DNA from: Stutzerimonas stutzeri
Lineage (GTDB): Bacteria; Pseudomonadota; Gammaproteobacteria; Pseudomonadales; Pseudomonadaceae
Assembly (NCBI GenBank): GCA_002387205.1
Contig: DGLA01000012.1
Location: 248,001-312,000, forward strand
Length of the DNA stretch: 64,000 bases
Reading direction: 5' to 3'
In this document: piece by piece, positions 8,859-17,423 of the stretch
Numbering within the stretch: position 1 is the first letter of the stretch
How the letters are laid out: each line of letters begins with the position of its first letter
The notes under the pieces: generated by a model
Seen by the model: only the letters and a program-made list of their open reading frames with translations
Database searches by the model: none
What the model was told of the DNA's origin: nothing
Translations under genes and position numbers: made by a program

Positions 8859-9821
8859 ATGCGAGTGCTCCCACGGATTCGCGATCGCTGGCTGCTCAAG
8901 CGCATTCCGCCGGGCCCCAGTGTGCAGCTGGACCAGCGACGAATATTCATCATGCCAACCGCGGTGGGCATGACCTATCTTTTGTCGCTGCTGCTGATGC
9001 TGATTGCCGGGATCAACTACCAGAACAGCCTGGCGTATGCACTTACCTTTCTGCTTGGCTCGGTATTTATCGTCGCGATACTGCATACCTGGCGAAACCT
9101 GGCGGGTCTGATCGTCCAGGCGGGCGGCTCGGAAGCCGTGTTTGTCGGCGAGCAGGCGCGCTCGCGGGTGCGCCTGGAGAGCCGGGGGCGGGTGTATCAG
9201 GCCGTGTCGATCGGGTGGCCAGCAAGCGGTCTGCAAAAGGTCGACGTGCCGGCGGGCGGCACCTGCGAGATCGAACTGAGCCTGCCCACCGAGCGTCGTG
9301 GCTGGTTGAAGCCTGGACGATTGCGGGTGGAAAGCCGATTTCCACTGGGCATCCTCGTGGCATGGAGCTGGGTTGACCTGCAGCTGTGCCCGTTGGTCTA
9401 CCCCCGTCCCCTGGAAGGAGATCTGCCGACGGCCAATGGCCTGGCCGAAGACGAGAGCGACGGCGTTCGTGCAGGCGGCGCCGGTATCGATGATTACCAT
9501 GGCTTGCGGCCCTGGCAGCCGGGCGACTCGCGCAAGCGGCTGAACTGGAAAGCCTATTCGCGAGGCCAGGGATTGTTGGTGAAAGACTTTACCGAACTGG
9601 CCGGAAATGACCCGTTGCTGGATCTCGACCGGCTCGAAGGGGATATCGAGTCCCGCTTGTCGCTGCTCTGCCACTGGGTGGTCGAGCTGTCGGCGCAGCA
9701 GCAGCCATTCGCGCTGCACGTTGCGGAAACGACCATCGATGCCGGAACCGGCCTCGAACATCGCAGCCGCTGCCTGCGGGAGCTGGCACTGTTCGGTCAG
9801 CCACCGGAGGCGGATCGATGA
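8859..9821 (+). CDS. DUF58 domain-containing protein
   Basis: A 320-residue membrane-anchored DUF58 protein. Two adjacent hydrophobic segments near residues 30-70 (AVGMTYLLSLLLMLIAGINY, then AYALTFLLGSVFIVAILH) anchor it, and the soluble part carries the DUF58 signature DDYHGLRPWQPGDSRKRLNW. It sits between the MoxR ATPase and TgpA genes, overlapping the latter by four bases (ATGA), so the three are coupled. The family is thought to work with MoxR in envelope processes, but no biochemical activity can be read from the sequence. Confidence 0.88.
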   Translation: MRVLPRIRDRWLLKRIPPGPSVQLDQRRIFIMPTAVGMTYLLSLLLMLIAGINYQNSLAYALTFLLGSVFIVAILHTWRNLAGLIVQAGGSEAVFVGEQARSRVRLESRGRVYQAVSIGWPASGLQKVDVPAGGTCEIELSLPTERRGWLKPGRLRVESRFPLGILVAWSWVDLQLCPLVYPRPLEGDLPTANGLAEDESDGVRAGGAGIDDYHGLRPWQPGDSRKRLNWKAYSRGQGLLVKDFTELAGNDPLLDLDRLEGDIESRLSLLCHWVVELSAQQQPFALHVAETTIDAGTGLEHRSRCLRELALFGQPPEADR

Positions 9822-11833
9822 GCGGCGTACAGCCCATTCCGCGCAACGGACTCGTCTGGCTGCTGGTGGCACAGGTGCTGGTGATCCTGCCGCACCTGGG
9901 CCATTTGCCGGTATGGATCATCGGTCTCTGGATCGGTTGCGCTGCCTGGCGCGTGCAGATTTTCCGCATGCGGGCCAGCTATCCGCGCAGCTGGGCGAAG
10001 GCGCTATTGATGGTGGGTGCTGCGCTAGGCGTGTATCTGTCGCGCGGCAGTCTGGTCGGCCTCGATGCCGGGGTGGTGCTGCTGATCGCGGCGTTCATCC
10101 TGAAGCTGGTGGAGATGCGCAGTCGTCGCGATGCGCTGGTACTGGTATTCCTCGGTTTCTTCGCGGTGGTCACCAGCTACCTGTTCAATGACAGCCTGCT
10201 CGCCGGGCTCTACAGCCTGGCGCCGATCACTGCTCTGCTTGCCGCCATGATCGGCCTGCAACAAAGCACCATGGGCACGCATCCCTGGCCTACGCTGCGT
10301 TTGGCGGGTGCACTGGTGCTGCAGGCAGTCCCGCTGATGCTGGTGCTCTTCGTGCTGTTTCCCCGCCTGGGGCCGCTCTGGTCATTGCCGCAGCCAGGGG
10401 AGCGCGGGGTTACGGGGCTGGCTGACAGCATGTCGCCAGGAGATATCGCCGAGCTCAGCCGCTCGAGCGCGCTGGCCTTCCGGGCGAGCTTCGATGGTCC
10501 TATTCCCGACCGGGATCGGTTGTATTGGCGGGCGGTGACCTTCGAGCGCTTCGATGGGCGGCGCTGGTCCCAGTCCAGTGCATCCCAGCAGCCGCTGGCT
10601 CCAGCCTGGACGCCCAGAGGCACGCCGCTCGTGTACAGCATCGTGATGCAGCCCAGCGGACGACCCTGGCTGTATGCGCTGGATGTGGCACAGGTCGAGG
10701 CGCAGGACGTACGGCTGATGGCCGACTTCCATCTGGAACGGCCGAGCGCCGTGGTAAAGCCGCTGCTGTACCAGGCAACATCCTGGACAGATGCCCTGCG
10801 TGAGCCCGACGCAGGACCTGCCACACTGCAGCGTTCGCTGCAGCTTCCCGCGGCTGGCAATCCCCGAAGCCGGGCGTGGGCCGTGCAGCTGCGCCGCCAG
10901 CACCAGACAACCGACGCGACCGTGCAGGCCCTGCTGCGGCATTTCAACCAGCAGCCCTATGGCTACACCCTGCGCCCGCCGCCGGTGGGTGCCGATATCG
11001 TCGACGGTTTCCTGTTCGATACGCTCAACGGCTTCTGTATCCACTACGCGGGTGCGATGACATTCGTGCTGCGCGCAGCCGGCATCCCGGCGCGCGTCGT
11101 TGCCGGCTACCAGGGCGGTGAGATCAACCCGTCGGGCAACTACCTGTCTGTCCGCCAGCTTGATGCCCATGCGTGGGTGGAATACTGGGAGGCAGGCCGG
11201 GGTTGGGTCAGGGTGGACCCGACCTTTCAGGTTGCGCCTGAACGCATCGAGCAGGGGTTGGAAGAGGCGCTCACGGGTGAACAGGATCTGCTGGAAGATT
11301 CGCTGATGGGGCTCCGCCGCTATCGCGACATTGGCTGGCTGAACGGATTGCGGTTTGGCTGGGACAGCCTCAACTATGGCTGGCAGCGCTGGGTGCTCGA
11401 TTACCAGGGCGACCGGCAGCTTGCGGTGCTGCGAGGTCTGTTCGGCAAGGCCGACGCTCACAAGCTCGGTATGCTGATGGTGGGTGCCGGCGCGCTGTTG
11501 GTAACGCTGCTGGCGCTTTTTCTACTCAAGCCCTGGCAGCGCCATCGCGATGCCCAGCTGCGCCAGTTCCAGCGCTTCGAGCGGATGCTGGTTCGTCAGG
11601 GTTTCGTACGGCAGGCCGGAGAGGGAGCAAGAGACTTTGCCGAGCGAGCGGCAACGCAGCTTCCCGATGTGGCTGGTCTGGTCCGCGATTTTGCTCGCCT
11701 TTACGAGCAGGCACGCTACGCGGGCCAGCCAACCGACAAGGCGGCGATGCGAGCTGTGCTGGGCAAGCTGAGGCGCCAATTGCGCTGGCGGTCGAGCGTC
11801 GGACGCCGTAACAGGGCAACAGACGGCTCATAG
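9818..11833 (+). CDS. tgpA: TgpA-type transglutaminase (DUF3488-transglutaminase core-DUF4129)
   Basis: A 671-residue inner-membrane protein with TgpA architecture. A cluster of N-terminal membrane spans (about residues 10-190) is followed by a periplasmic domain with a transglutaminase-like core whose triad is intact: Cys407 in GFCIHYAG, His451 in DAHAWVEYW, and Asp467 in VDPTFQ. One more span near residue 555 precedes a C-terminal cytoplasmic DUF4129-like tail. P. aeruginosa TgpA is reported to be essential. It closes the MoxR-DUF58-TgpA operon and probably acts on an envelope substrate. Confidence 0.92.
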   Translation: MSGVQPIPRNGLVWLLVAQVLVILPHLGHLPVWIIGLWIGCAAWRVQIFRMRASYPRSWAKALLMVGAALGVYLSRGSLVGLDAGVVLLIAAFILKLVEMRSRRDALVLVFLGFFAVVTSYLFNDSLLAGLYSLAPITALLAAMIGLQQSTMGTHPWPTLRLAGALVLQAVPLMLVLFVLFPRLGPLWSLPQPGERGVTGLADSMSPGDIAELSRSSALAFRASFDGPIPDRDRLYWRAVTFERFDGRRWSQSSASQQPLAPAWTPRGTPLVYSIVMQPSGRPWLYALDVAQVEAQDVRLMADFHLERPSAVVKPLLYQATSWTDALREPDAGPATLQRSLQLPAAGNPRSRAWAVQLRRQHQTTDATVQALLRHFNQQPYGYTLRPPPVGADIVDGFLFDTLNGFCIHYAGAMTFVLRAAGIPARVVAGYQGGEINPSGNYLSVRQLDAHAWVEYWEAGRGWVRVDPTFQVAPERIEQGLEEALTGEQDLLEDSLMGLRRYRDIGWLNGLRFGWDSLNYGWQRWVLDYQGDRQLAVLRGLFGKADAHKLGMLMVGAGALLVTLLALFLLKPWQRHRDAQLRQFQRFERMLVRQGFVRQAGEGARDFAERAATQLPDVAGLVRDFARLYEQARYAGQPTDKAAMRAVLGKLRRQLRWRSSVGRRNRATDGS

Positions 11834-11929
11834 TTCTGCGCAATGGCGCGCTATCAACGCCGCCCAGCATCCAGCTTTGTGCTTTTCTCATCGCTAAGAT
11901 GTTTCTGACAATAACTAGCCGAGGTGGGC

Positions 11930-12727
11930 ATGACCCTATCCGAACTGATACAAGCCGTGCGGGTGAATCCTGGACAAGTAGTCGTTCCTGGCAGCTGGGG
12001 CCAGGGGCGGGCCGGTTTCGGCGGGCTGGCGGCGGCGCTGGTCTACGAGGCCATGCAGGCTGAGGTCGCCGAGGGGCGTCCCGTACGGTCGCTCGCCATA
12101 ACCTTTGTGGGGCCGCTGATGGTCGATACCCCGGTCAGCTTCGAGGCCGAAGTGTTGCGTGAAGGCAAGGCGGTCAGCCAGGTGCTCGGGCGGGCTATCC
12201 AGGATGGCCAGGTCGTGACCCTGGTCCAGGGCAGCTTTGGCGCTCCGCGATCCTCGACCGTTCGGGTGGCGGCCGAGCCAGCGCCTCAGTTGCCCCCTGT
12301 GGATAGCTGCCAGGAGTTGCCCTACATCAAAGGCGCTACCCCAGAGTTCAGTCGTCACCTGGCCATGCGCTGGGGCATCGGTGGGTTGCCATTTTCCGGA
12401 AGCAGGTCCCGTGAGATGGGCGGTTGGGTTCGACTTCGCGAAGAAGAGGTTCGGGAGACGGTCACCGCTTCGCATCTGCTGGCGCTTGTGGACGCCTGGC
12501 CGCCTGCGGTTCTGCCGCATCTGAACAGCTTCGCACCGGGCAGCTCGCTGACCTGGACAATCGAGTTCGTGCAGCCATTGCCCGTGCTCGATACCCATGA
12601 GTGGTGCCGCTACCGTGCCGTGATCGAGCACGCGCAGGATGGCTATGGCCATTGCGCTGCAGCCTTGTGGACGGGTAATGGAGAGCTGATTGCCCTGAGC
12701 CGGCAGACGGTAACGGTGTTTGGCTGA
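11930..12727 (+). CDS. acyl-CoA thioesterase family protein (double hotdog)
   Basis: A 265-residue protein with two hotdog-type halves, as in TesB-like thioesterases. The first half has GRAGFGGLAAALVYEAM and SLAITFVGPLMVDTPV, and the second has LLALVDAWPPAVLPHLNSFA and SLTWTIEFVQPLP; these are the usual central-helix and strand motifs. The ATG at 11930 has GAGG just upstream. It is about 100 bases after tgpA and may be a separate unit. It is likely to hydrolyse an acyl-CoA; chain length cannot be inferred. Confidence 0.82.
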   Translation: MTLSELIQAVRVNPGQVVVPGSWGQGRAGFGGLAAALVYEAMQAEVAEGRPVRSLAITFVGPLMVDTPVSFEAEVLREGKAVSQVLGRAIQDGQVVTLVQGSFGAPRSSTVRVAAEPAPQLPPVDSCQELPYIKGATPEFSRHLAMRWGIGGLPFSGSRSREMGGWVRLREEEVRETVTASHLLALVDAWPPAVLPHLNSFAPGSSLTWTIEFVQPLPVLDTHEWCRYRAVIEHAQDGYGHCAAALWTGNGELIALSRQTVTVFG

Positions 12728-12806
12728 GCAATACGACGCAGGGCTGTCTGCGCCAAGACCATCTGGCAACTTCGCAGAGCCCTTAGGCTCTGCTTACAGA
12801 TTCCTG

Positions 12807-14279
12807 TCAGAGTTTGAGTTGACGAATGGCTTTGCTCAACTCGCCCGAAAGGGCTGCCAGTTCCGCGCTGGTGGACGCCGAAGCGACCGTCTGCTGGACG
12901 GTCTGCTCCGTGACGTCGCGGATGCCGGTGACTGACCGATTCAGGTCCTCGGCGACGTCGCTCTGTTGTTCGGCTGCCACGGCGATCTGCGTGTTGCTTT
13001 CGCGCATCTGCGCAACTGCCGCTGTAATGGCTTCCAAGGCGAGCCCCGCTTCGCGTGCTTCACGCACACAGTCGTCGGCCTTCAGCGAGCTCTCCTGCAT
13101 GAATTCCACGGCGTCGCGGGTCATTGACTGCAATCCCGCCACCATCTGCGTAATTTCGTCGGTCGACACCTGGACACGTTTGGCCAGGCTGCGCACCTCG
13201 TCGGCCACCACCGCGAAGCCACGGCCCATCTCGCCGGCCCGTGCCGCTTCAATGGCAGCATTCAGCGCGAGCAGGTTGGTTTGCTCGGCAATCCCGTGAA
13301 TGACGCTGACAACCCCGTTGATTTTCTGACTGTCAGAGGCAAGTTGACCAATCGTCTCGGCAGTCTGCTGGACTCCTTGTGACAGGCTCGCAATGGAGCG
13401 TTCCACCCGCGACACCACCTGATGACCGTCGCCGGCCAGGCGGTCAGCGCTCTGCGATTGATCGCGGGTTTCTCGGGCGTGTTCGGCGATGTGATGGACT
13501 GTGGCTGTCATCTCGTTGATCGCCGTGGCGGCCTGGTCGGTTTCGCTCTGCTGGCCGAGCATGCCCTGGCGCACCTCATCCATGCTCGACGCCAGTCGAG
13601 CCGCCCCTTCGTCCAGTTGAGTAGCCGCCTGGGCCACGGTGCCGACAATGCGCTGATAGCCGGCCTGCATGGCGTTGAACGCAGCGGCCATCTGGCCCAC
13701 TTCGTCGTCGCTGTCCAATGGCACCCGAACGGCAAGGTCGCCACTGCGCTCCACATGCACCATGACGTCCTTCAGGGTGTTGAGGTGGCTGAGCAGGAAA
13801 CGGATGAGCAGCTGCGAGGCCGCCAGCAGGATGAACATCAGCACGGCGACGGCAATGGCATAGCTGAAAAAATGCTCGCCCAGGAGCTGCCAGACGCTCG
13901 GCGAGCGCGCCAGAACGGCCAGATTCTCACCGTTCGGCCTGGCTACGAGCTGGGCACCCATGACGGGGGTCGTGCCGAACAAACGATCATGATCGAAGGC
14001 GACCCAACCCGAGGTAGCCGCTACCGGACGGCCGGCGATGACGATGGCCTGACCTGCTGCAAACACCTGAAGGTCCTGAAACTGCGGCAATGGGGCGTCG
14101 TCCGGCCAGGCCTGAAGCAAGCTGCCGAGCTGCTGCGCCGAGCGCTGGGCATCCTGGCTGCGCGAGTGCTGCTCTAGCTGCAAGGCGAACAGGACTAGCA
14201 ACAGCGTGGTGGCAAAGGCCACCATGTTCAAGGCCCAGAATTTGTACTTCAGGGAAAGATCGCGAATCCACAAAACCAT
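12807..14279 (-). CDS. methyl-accepting chemotaxis protein (HAMP + MA domains)
   Basis: A 490-residue chemoreceptor. TM1 spans about residues 14-33 and TM2 about 138-160. The periplasmic region between them is about 105 residues and shows no Cache domain I can recognise. A HAMP domain (about 161-215) is followed by the signalling hairpin, with its tip QTNLLALNAAIEAARAGE and the usual FAVVADEVRSLAKR. It ends KAIRQLKL with no CheR-tethering pentapeptide. I start at ATG 14279 rather than an in-frame GTG at 14318. The ligand is unknown. Confidence 0.9.
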   Translation of the reverse strand: MVLWIRDLSLKYKFWALNMVAFATTLLLVLFALQLEQHSRSQDAQRSAQQLGSLLQAWPDDAPLPQFQDLQVFAAGQAIVIAGRPVAATSGWVAFDHDRLFGTTPVMGAQLVARPNGENLAVLARSPSVWQLLGEHFFSYAIAVAVLMFILLAASQLLIRFLLSHLNTLKDVMVHVERSGDLAVRVPLDSDDEVGQMAAAFNAMQAGYQRIVGTVAQAATQLDEGAARLASSMDEVRQGMLGQQSETDQAATAINEMTATVHHIAEHARETRDQSQSADRLAGDGHQVVSRVERSIASLSQGVQQTAETIGQLASDSQKINGVVSVIHGIAEQTNLLALNAAIEAARAGEMGRGFAVVADEVRSLAKRVQVSTDEITQMVAGLQSMTRDAVEFMQESSLKADDCVREAREAGLALEAITAAVAQMRESNTQIAVAAEQQSDVAEDLNRSVTGIRDVTEQTVQQTVASASTSAELAALSGELSKAIRQLKL

Positions 14280-14392
14280 GGGAGTTCTTCTTCTGTCGGT
14301 GGCCTGTACGGCCCGCAAGGGCGACGGTGTCGCGTGGCTCGCGACCCGTTCAGTTAACGGCAGAAATGCGCCTGGCTTGAGCTGCTCAGAGA

Positions 14393-15193
14393 TTATTCAG
14401 GCGAGATGCGAAAAAAGGCCTGGGCGCAACGCGTTGTGGTCTCCGCCAGCTCTTCCTCGCTCTGGGCGCGATGGCGCGCCACCTCGCGAAGGACTTCCGG
14501 CAGAAATGCCGGTTCGTTCTGGCCGCCCTTGGGCTTGGGGCGCAACGTGCGAGGCAGCAGATAGGGCGCATCGCTTTCAAGCATCAAGCGGCTCGACGGG
14601 ATGTCGCGAACAAGCGGGTGCAGGTGCGTGCCGCGGCGCTCGTCGCAGATCCAGCCGGTAATGCCTATGTGCAGGTCCAGATCCAGATAGCGGTAGAGGG
14701 CTTGTTTCTCGCCAGTGAAGCAGTGCACTACCGCGTCGCTAAGCCTGTCGCGGAACGGCCGAATGATCTCGACCAGGCGCTGATCGGCGTCGCGTTCATG
14801 GAGGAAAACCGGCAGGCCAGTATCGACAGCGAGCTGCAAGTGTTCCTCGAGGACGCGTTCCTGCTGCGGACGGGGAGAGTGATCTCGATTGAAGTCCAGT
14901 CCGCACTCACCGACCGCACGTACTTCGGCTTCGCTCAGCAGCGATCGGAGCTGGGAAGCAGACTCGGATGTCCACTGGCTCGCGTCGTGAGGGTGGATAC
15001 CTGCAGTACAGAACAGCCCCACACGACTGTCGCCCAATTCGCGGCAGAGTCTTATGGCCGCTTCGCTCTCGTCTATGCTGGTGCCGGTCAGTACCACTTG
15101 TACGACCCCAGCCGCATGGGCGCGATCCAGGACGGCGCGAGGGTCACGAAAGGTTGGGTGGGTGAGGTTGACCCCGATATCGATCAGCTGCAT
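14393..15193 (-). CDS. tatD: TatD family metal-dependent hydrolase/DNase
   Basis: A 266-residue TatD-family TIM-barrel hydrolase. It opens with LIDIGVNLTHPTF, the form seen in true TatD, whereas the YcfH/YjjV group has DxHxH. Metal-site motifs follow in order: TAGIHPHDAS, VGECGLDFNRDHSP, FLHERDA and HCFTGEK, and a C-terminal LESDAPYLLPR. TatD proteins are Mg2+-dependent 3'-5' exonucleases linked to DNA repair and RNA quality control. The gene stands alone, transcribed away from the MltF-like gene; the region between the two is AT-rich. Confidence 0.92.
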   Translation of the reverse strand: MQLIDIGVNLTHPTFRDPRAVLDRAHAAGVVQVVLTGTSIDESEAAIRLCRELGDSRVGLFCTAGIHPHDASQWTSESASQLRSLLSEAEVRAVGECGLDFNRDHSPRPQQERVLEEHLQLAVDTGLPVFLHERDADQRLVEIIRPFRDRLSDAVVHCFTGEKQALYRYLDLDLHIGITGWICDERRGTHLHPLVRDIPSSRLMLESDAPYLLPRTLRPKPKGGQNEPAFLPEVLREVARHRAQSEEELAETTTRCAQAFFRISPE

Positions 15194-15363
15194 AACGACC
15201 CTCGCTTATCACATGAAAATATAACCATATTTATCAAAGCCTTATTTGGATTATCTAAGCCTCTTTGACATGTCTGGCTGGCGGCTTGTCCAAGGCTGTG
15301 AGAACCTTTCGCGCCTGCGGCGGATCTGCCGCTTGCATCTGTCCCGTTGAGTCGAACCCATCA

Positions 15364-16770
15364 ATGATCCGACTGCTACTGTTTCTGTGCTTGCTGGTGA
15401 CAGTACCGATGCCGGCGTTCGCCCGGGTTGTCGGTCCCGTCGCCTGGCAATCGGCAGACACGGTACGTGATCTTGCCGAGATTCGCCGCAGCGGTGTACT
15501 GCGCGTGCTGGTCAATCAGAGCCGCAACAGTTCCGGAGAGGTCAAGGGCGAGCCGATTGGTGTGGAATACGTGCGCCTGCGTGCATTCGAGCAGTTTCTC
15601 AACCGTGACTCACGAGGCCGCCCTATCAAGCTGGAGATCATTCCCAAGGCCAAGGACCAGCTGCTCGCGGCGCTGCAGCGAGGCGAAGGTGACCTCGTTG
15701 CGCCCGGTGAGCTGCTCGATGACGGGAAGATGGCACGGCTAAGTCGCAGTCGGGCGGTGGTGCGAGACGTGCCGCTGGTGCTGGTCAGTACCAAGGGCAG
15801 CCGTCGCTACACACGGCTCGACCAGCTGTCCGGGCGCAGCCTCGCATTGTCTGCCGGGAGCGCAGCAGGCCCGGTGCTGGAGCGAATCAATCGCGAACTG
15901 ATGGACGCCGGCCGCGCACCGATCGCTGTCGAGTGGGTCGATCCGACCCTTGCGGTGGAAGATGTGCTGGAAATGGTTCAGGCAGGTATCTATCCAGTGA
16001 CCATTGTCGAACGGCCCATCGCCGAACGCTGGGCCAAGGTACTGCCAAAGCTCCACATCGAATCCCGGCTTTCGCTGGGTGAAAGCGCTGCAATGCACTG
16101 GTTTCTGCGAAAGGAGGCGACCATGTTACGCGCCAGCACGGACCGTTTTCTCAAAAGCTACAGCGCACCAGAGAACCAGGACGCGGCCTTCGTCCGGGTG
16201 TATCGCCGGCTCTATCGCGTGCAGTATCCGCTGGATCGTCTTGGGCGCCAGCGTCTGGAGAAGGTGCGTCCGACTCTGCAGCGGCATGCAGAGCAGCAGG
16301 CGATCGACTGGCTCAATCTTGCAGCGCTGGCGTTCAAGGAATCGACACTGGATCCCTCCGCAAGGGGAGCATCAGGCGCCACCGGCTTGATGCAGATGAT
16401 GCCCGCCACGGCTCGATCAGTGGGCATCGCCGATGTAGGCAAGCTCGACAACAACGTGCTGGCCAGCGCGAAGTATCTGGCCAGCCTCCGCCGACAGTTC
16501 TTTTCCAGCCCGCGATTGAACGAGCGTGAGCGCATGGCGTTCGTTCTTGCCGCCTACAACATGGGGCCGCAGCGGGTGCAAAGCATGCGTGCCGAGGCGC
16601 GTCGCCGCGGCTTGAACCCTGATCAGTGGTTCTTTCAGGTCGAGCGGATCGCAATGGAAACCGTTGGCATGGGTGTAGTGAGCTACGTCAACGCCGTGAA
16701 CAAGTACTACCTGGCCTACGCCCGGGAGCGTTATCTGCTCGAAGGCGGCCCGCAAAGCGCTTCCAACTGA
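15364..16770 (+). CDS. MltF-like membrane-bound lytic murein transglycosylase
   Basis: A 468-residue exported protein with MltF layout. A signal peptide (MIRLLLFLCLLVTVPMPAFA) is followed by a periplasmic solute-binding-like domain (about residues 35-270), starting with RRSGVLRVLVNQSRN, and a C-terminal SLT domain. In the SLT part the catalytic Glu is in FKESTLDPSARGASGATGLM and later motifs include AYNMGPQRV. It would cleave peptidoglycan to 1,6-anhydromuropeptides. I chose the ATG at 15364 because an earlier ORF start would bury the signal peptide; the ribosome site is weak. Confidence 0.88.
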   Translation: MIRLLLFLCLLVTVPMPAFARVVGPVAWQSADTVRDLAEIRRSGVLRVLVNQSRNSSGEVKGEPIGVEYVRLRAFEQFLNRDSRGRPIKLEIIPKAKDQLLAALQRGEGDLVAPGELLDDGKMARLSRSRAVVRDVPLVLVSTKGSRRYTRLDQLSGRSLALSAGSAAGPVLERINRELMDAGRAPIAVEWVDPTLAVEDVLEMVQAGIYPVTIVERPIAERWAKVLPKLHIESRLSLGESAAMHWFLRKEATMLRASTDRFLKSYSAPENQDAAFVRVYRRLYRVQYPLDRLGRQRLEKVRPTLQRHAEQQAIDWLNLAALAFKESTLDPSARGASGATGLMQMMPATARSVGIADVGKLDNNVLASAKYLASLRRQFFSSPRLNERERMAFVLAAYNMGPQRVQSMRAEARRRGLNPDQWFFQVERIAMETVGMGVVSYVNAVNKYYLAYARERYLLEGGPQSASN

Positions 16771-16861
16771 TGGGTCAATGAACGGAGTTGAGGCTCACTG
16801 CGTTGTGCCCGGTACGCGAGACCATGCTGGAGCGTCGACCCTTGATGTACAAACTGTTCGC

Positions 16862-17359
16862 TCAGGGATAGTTGATCGCCACGATGTACCACAGCTTCGT
16901 TCCTGTCGGGGTCTGCACCTGCACTTCGGCATCGAGGGTCTTGCCCACCAGTGCTCGTGCCAGCGGCGAGTCGATACTGATCAAGCCCTGGCGCAGGTCC
17001 AGTTCATCAGGCCCGACAATCCGATAGCGAGCTTGCTCACCGTCTTCGTCTTCGACTGTCACCCAGGCGCCGAAATACACCTTGCCGGGGTCACTTGGTC
17101 CCTCACTGACAACCTTGAGCTTTTCAAGCCGTTTGGTAAGGAAGCGGACGCGGCTGTCGATTTCGCGAAGCATCTTTTTACCGTAGGTGTATTCGGCGTT
17201 CTCCGAGCGGTCACCTTGCGCAGCGGCTTCACTGACCGACTGGGTGACCTGCGGTCTTTTCACATGCCACAGCTCGTGCAGTTCGGCTCGCAGCCGCGCC
17301 TCGCCTTCGGGCGTGATAAGCGGTGTTCCAGCGGGGCGGGGCGGGCGGTAACGGCTCAT
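16862..17359 (-). CDS. greB: transcription elongation factor GreB
   Basis: GreB rescues backtracked RNA polymerase by stimulating cleavage of the nascent RNA. The 165-residue protein has the N-terminal coiled coil with ITPEGEARLRAEL and the tip residues in AAAQGDRSENAEYTYGKK, where the conserved acidic and polar residues (D and E) coordinate Mg2+ in relatives. The C-terminal FKBP-like domain follows, with GAWVTVEDEDGE and SIDSPLARALVGK. The YTYGKK form separates GreB from GreA. It is convergent with the MltF-like gene. Confidence 0.93.
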   Translation of the reverse strand: MSRYRPPRPAGTPLITPEGEARLRAELHELWHVKRPQVTQSVSEAAAQGDRSENAEYTYGKKMLREIDSRVRFLTKRLEKLKVVSEGPSDPGKVYFGAWVTVEDEDGEQARYRIVGPDELDLRQGLISIDSPLARALVGKTLDAEVQVQTPTGTKLWYIVAINYP

Positions 17360-17423
17360 GTTCGGTCCGGATCAGGCGCAGGGTCGAGCATTCTATAGCC
17401 GGTCGGGTCGGTTGCTACAGTCA

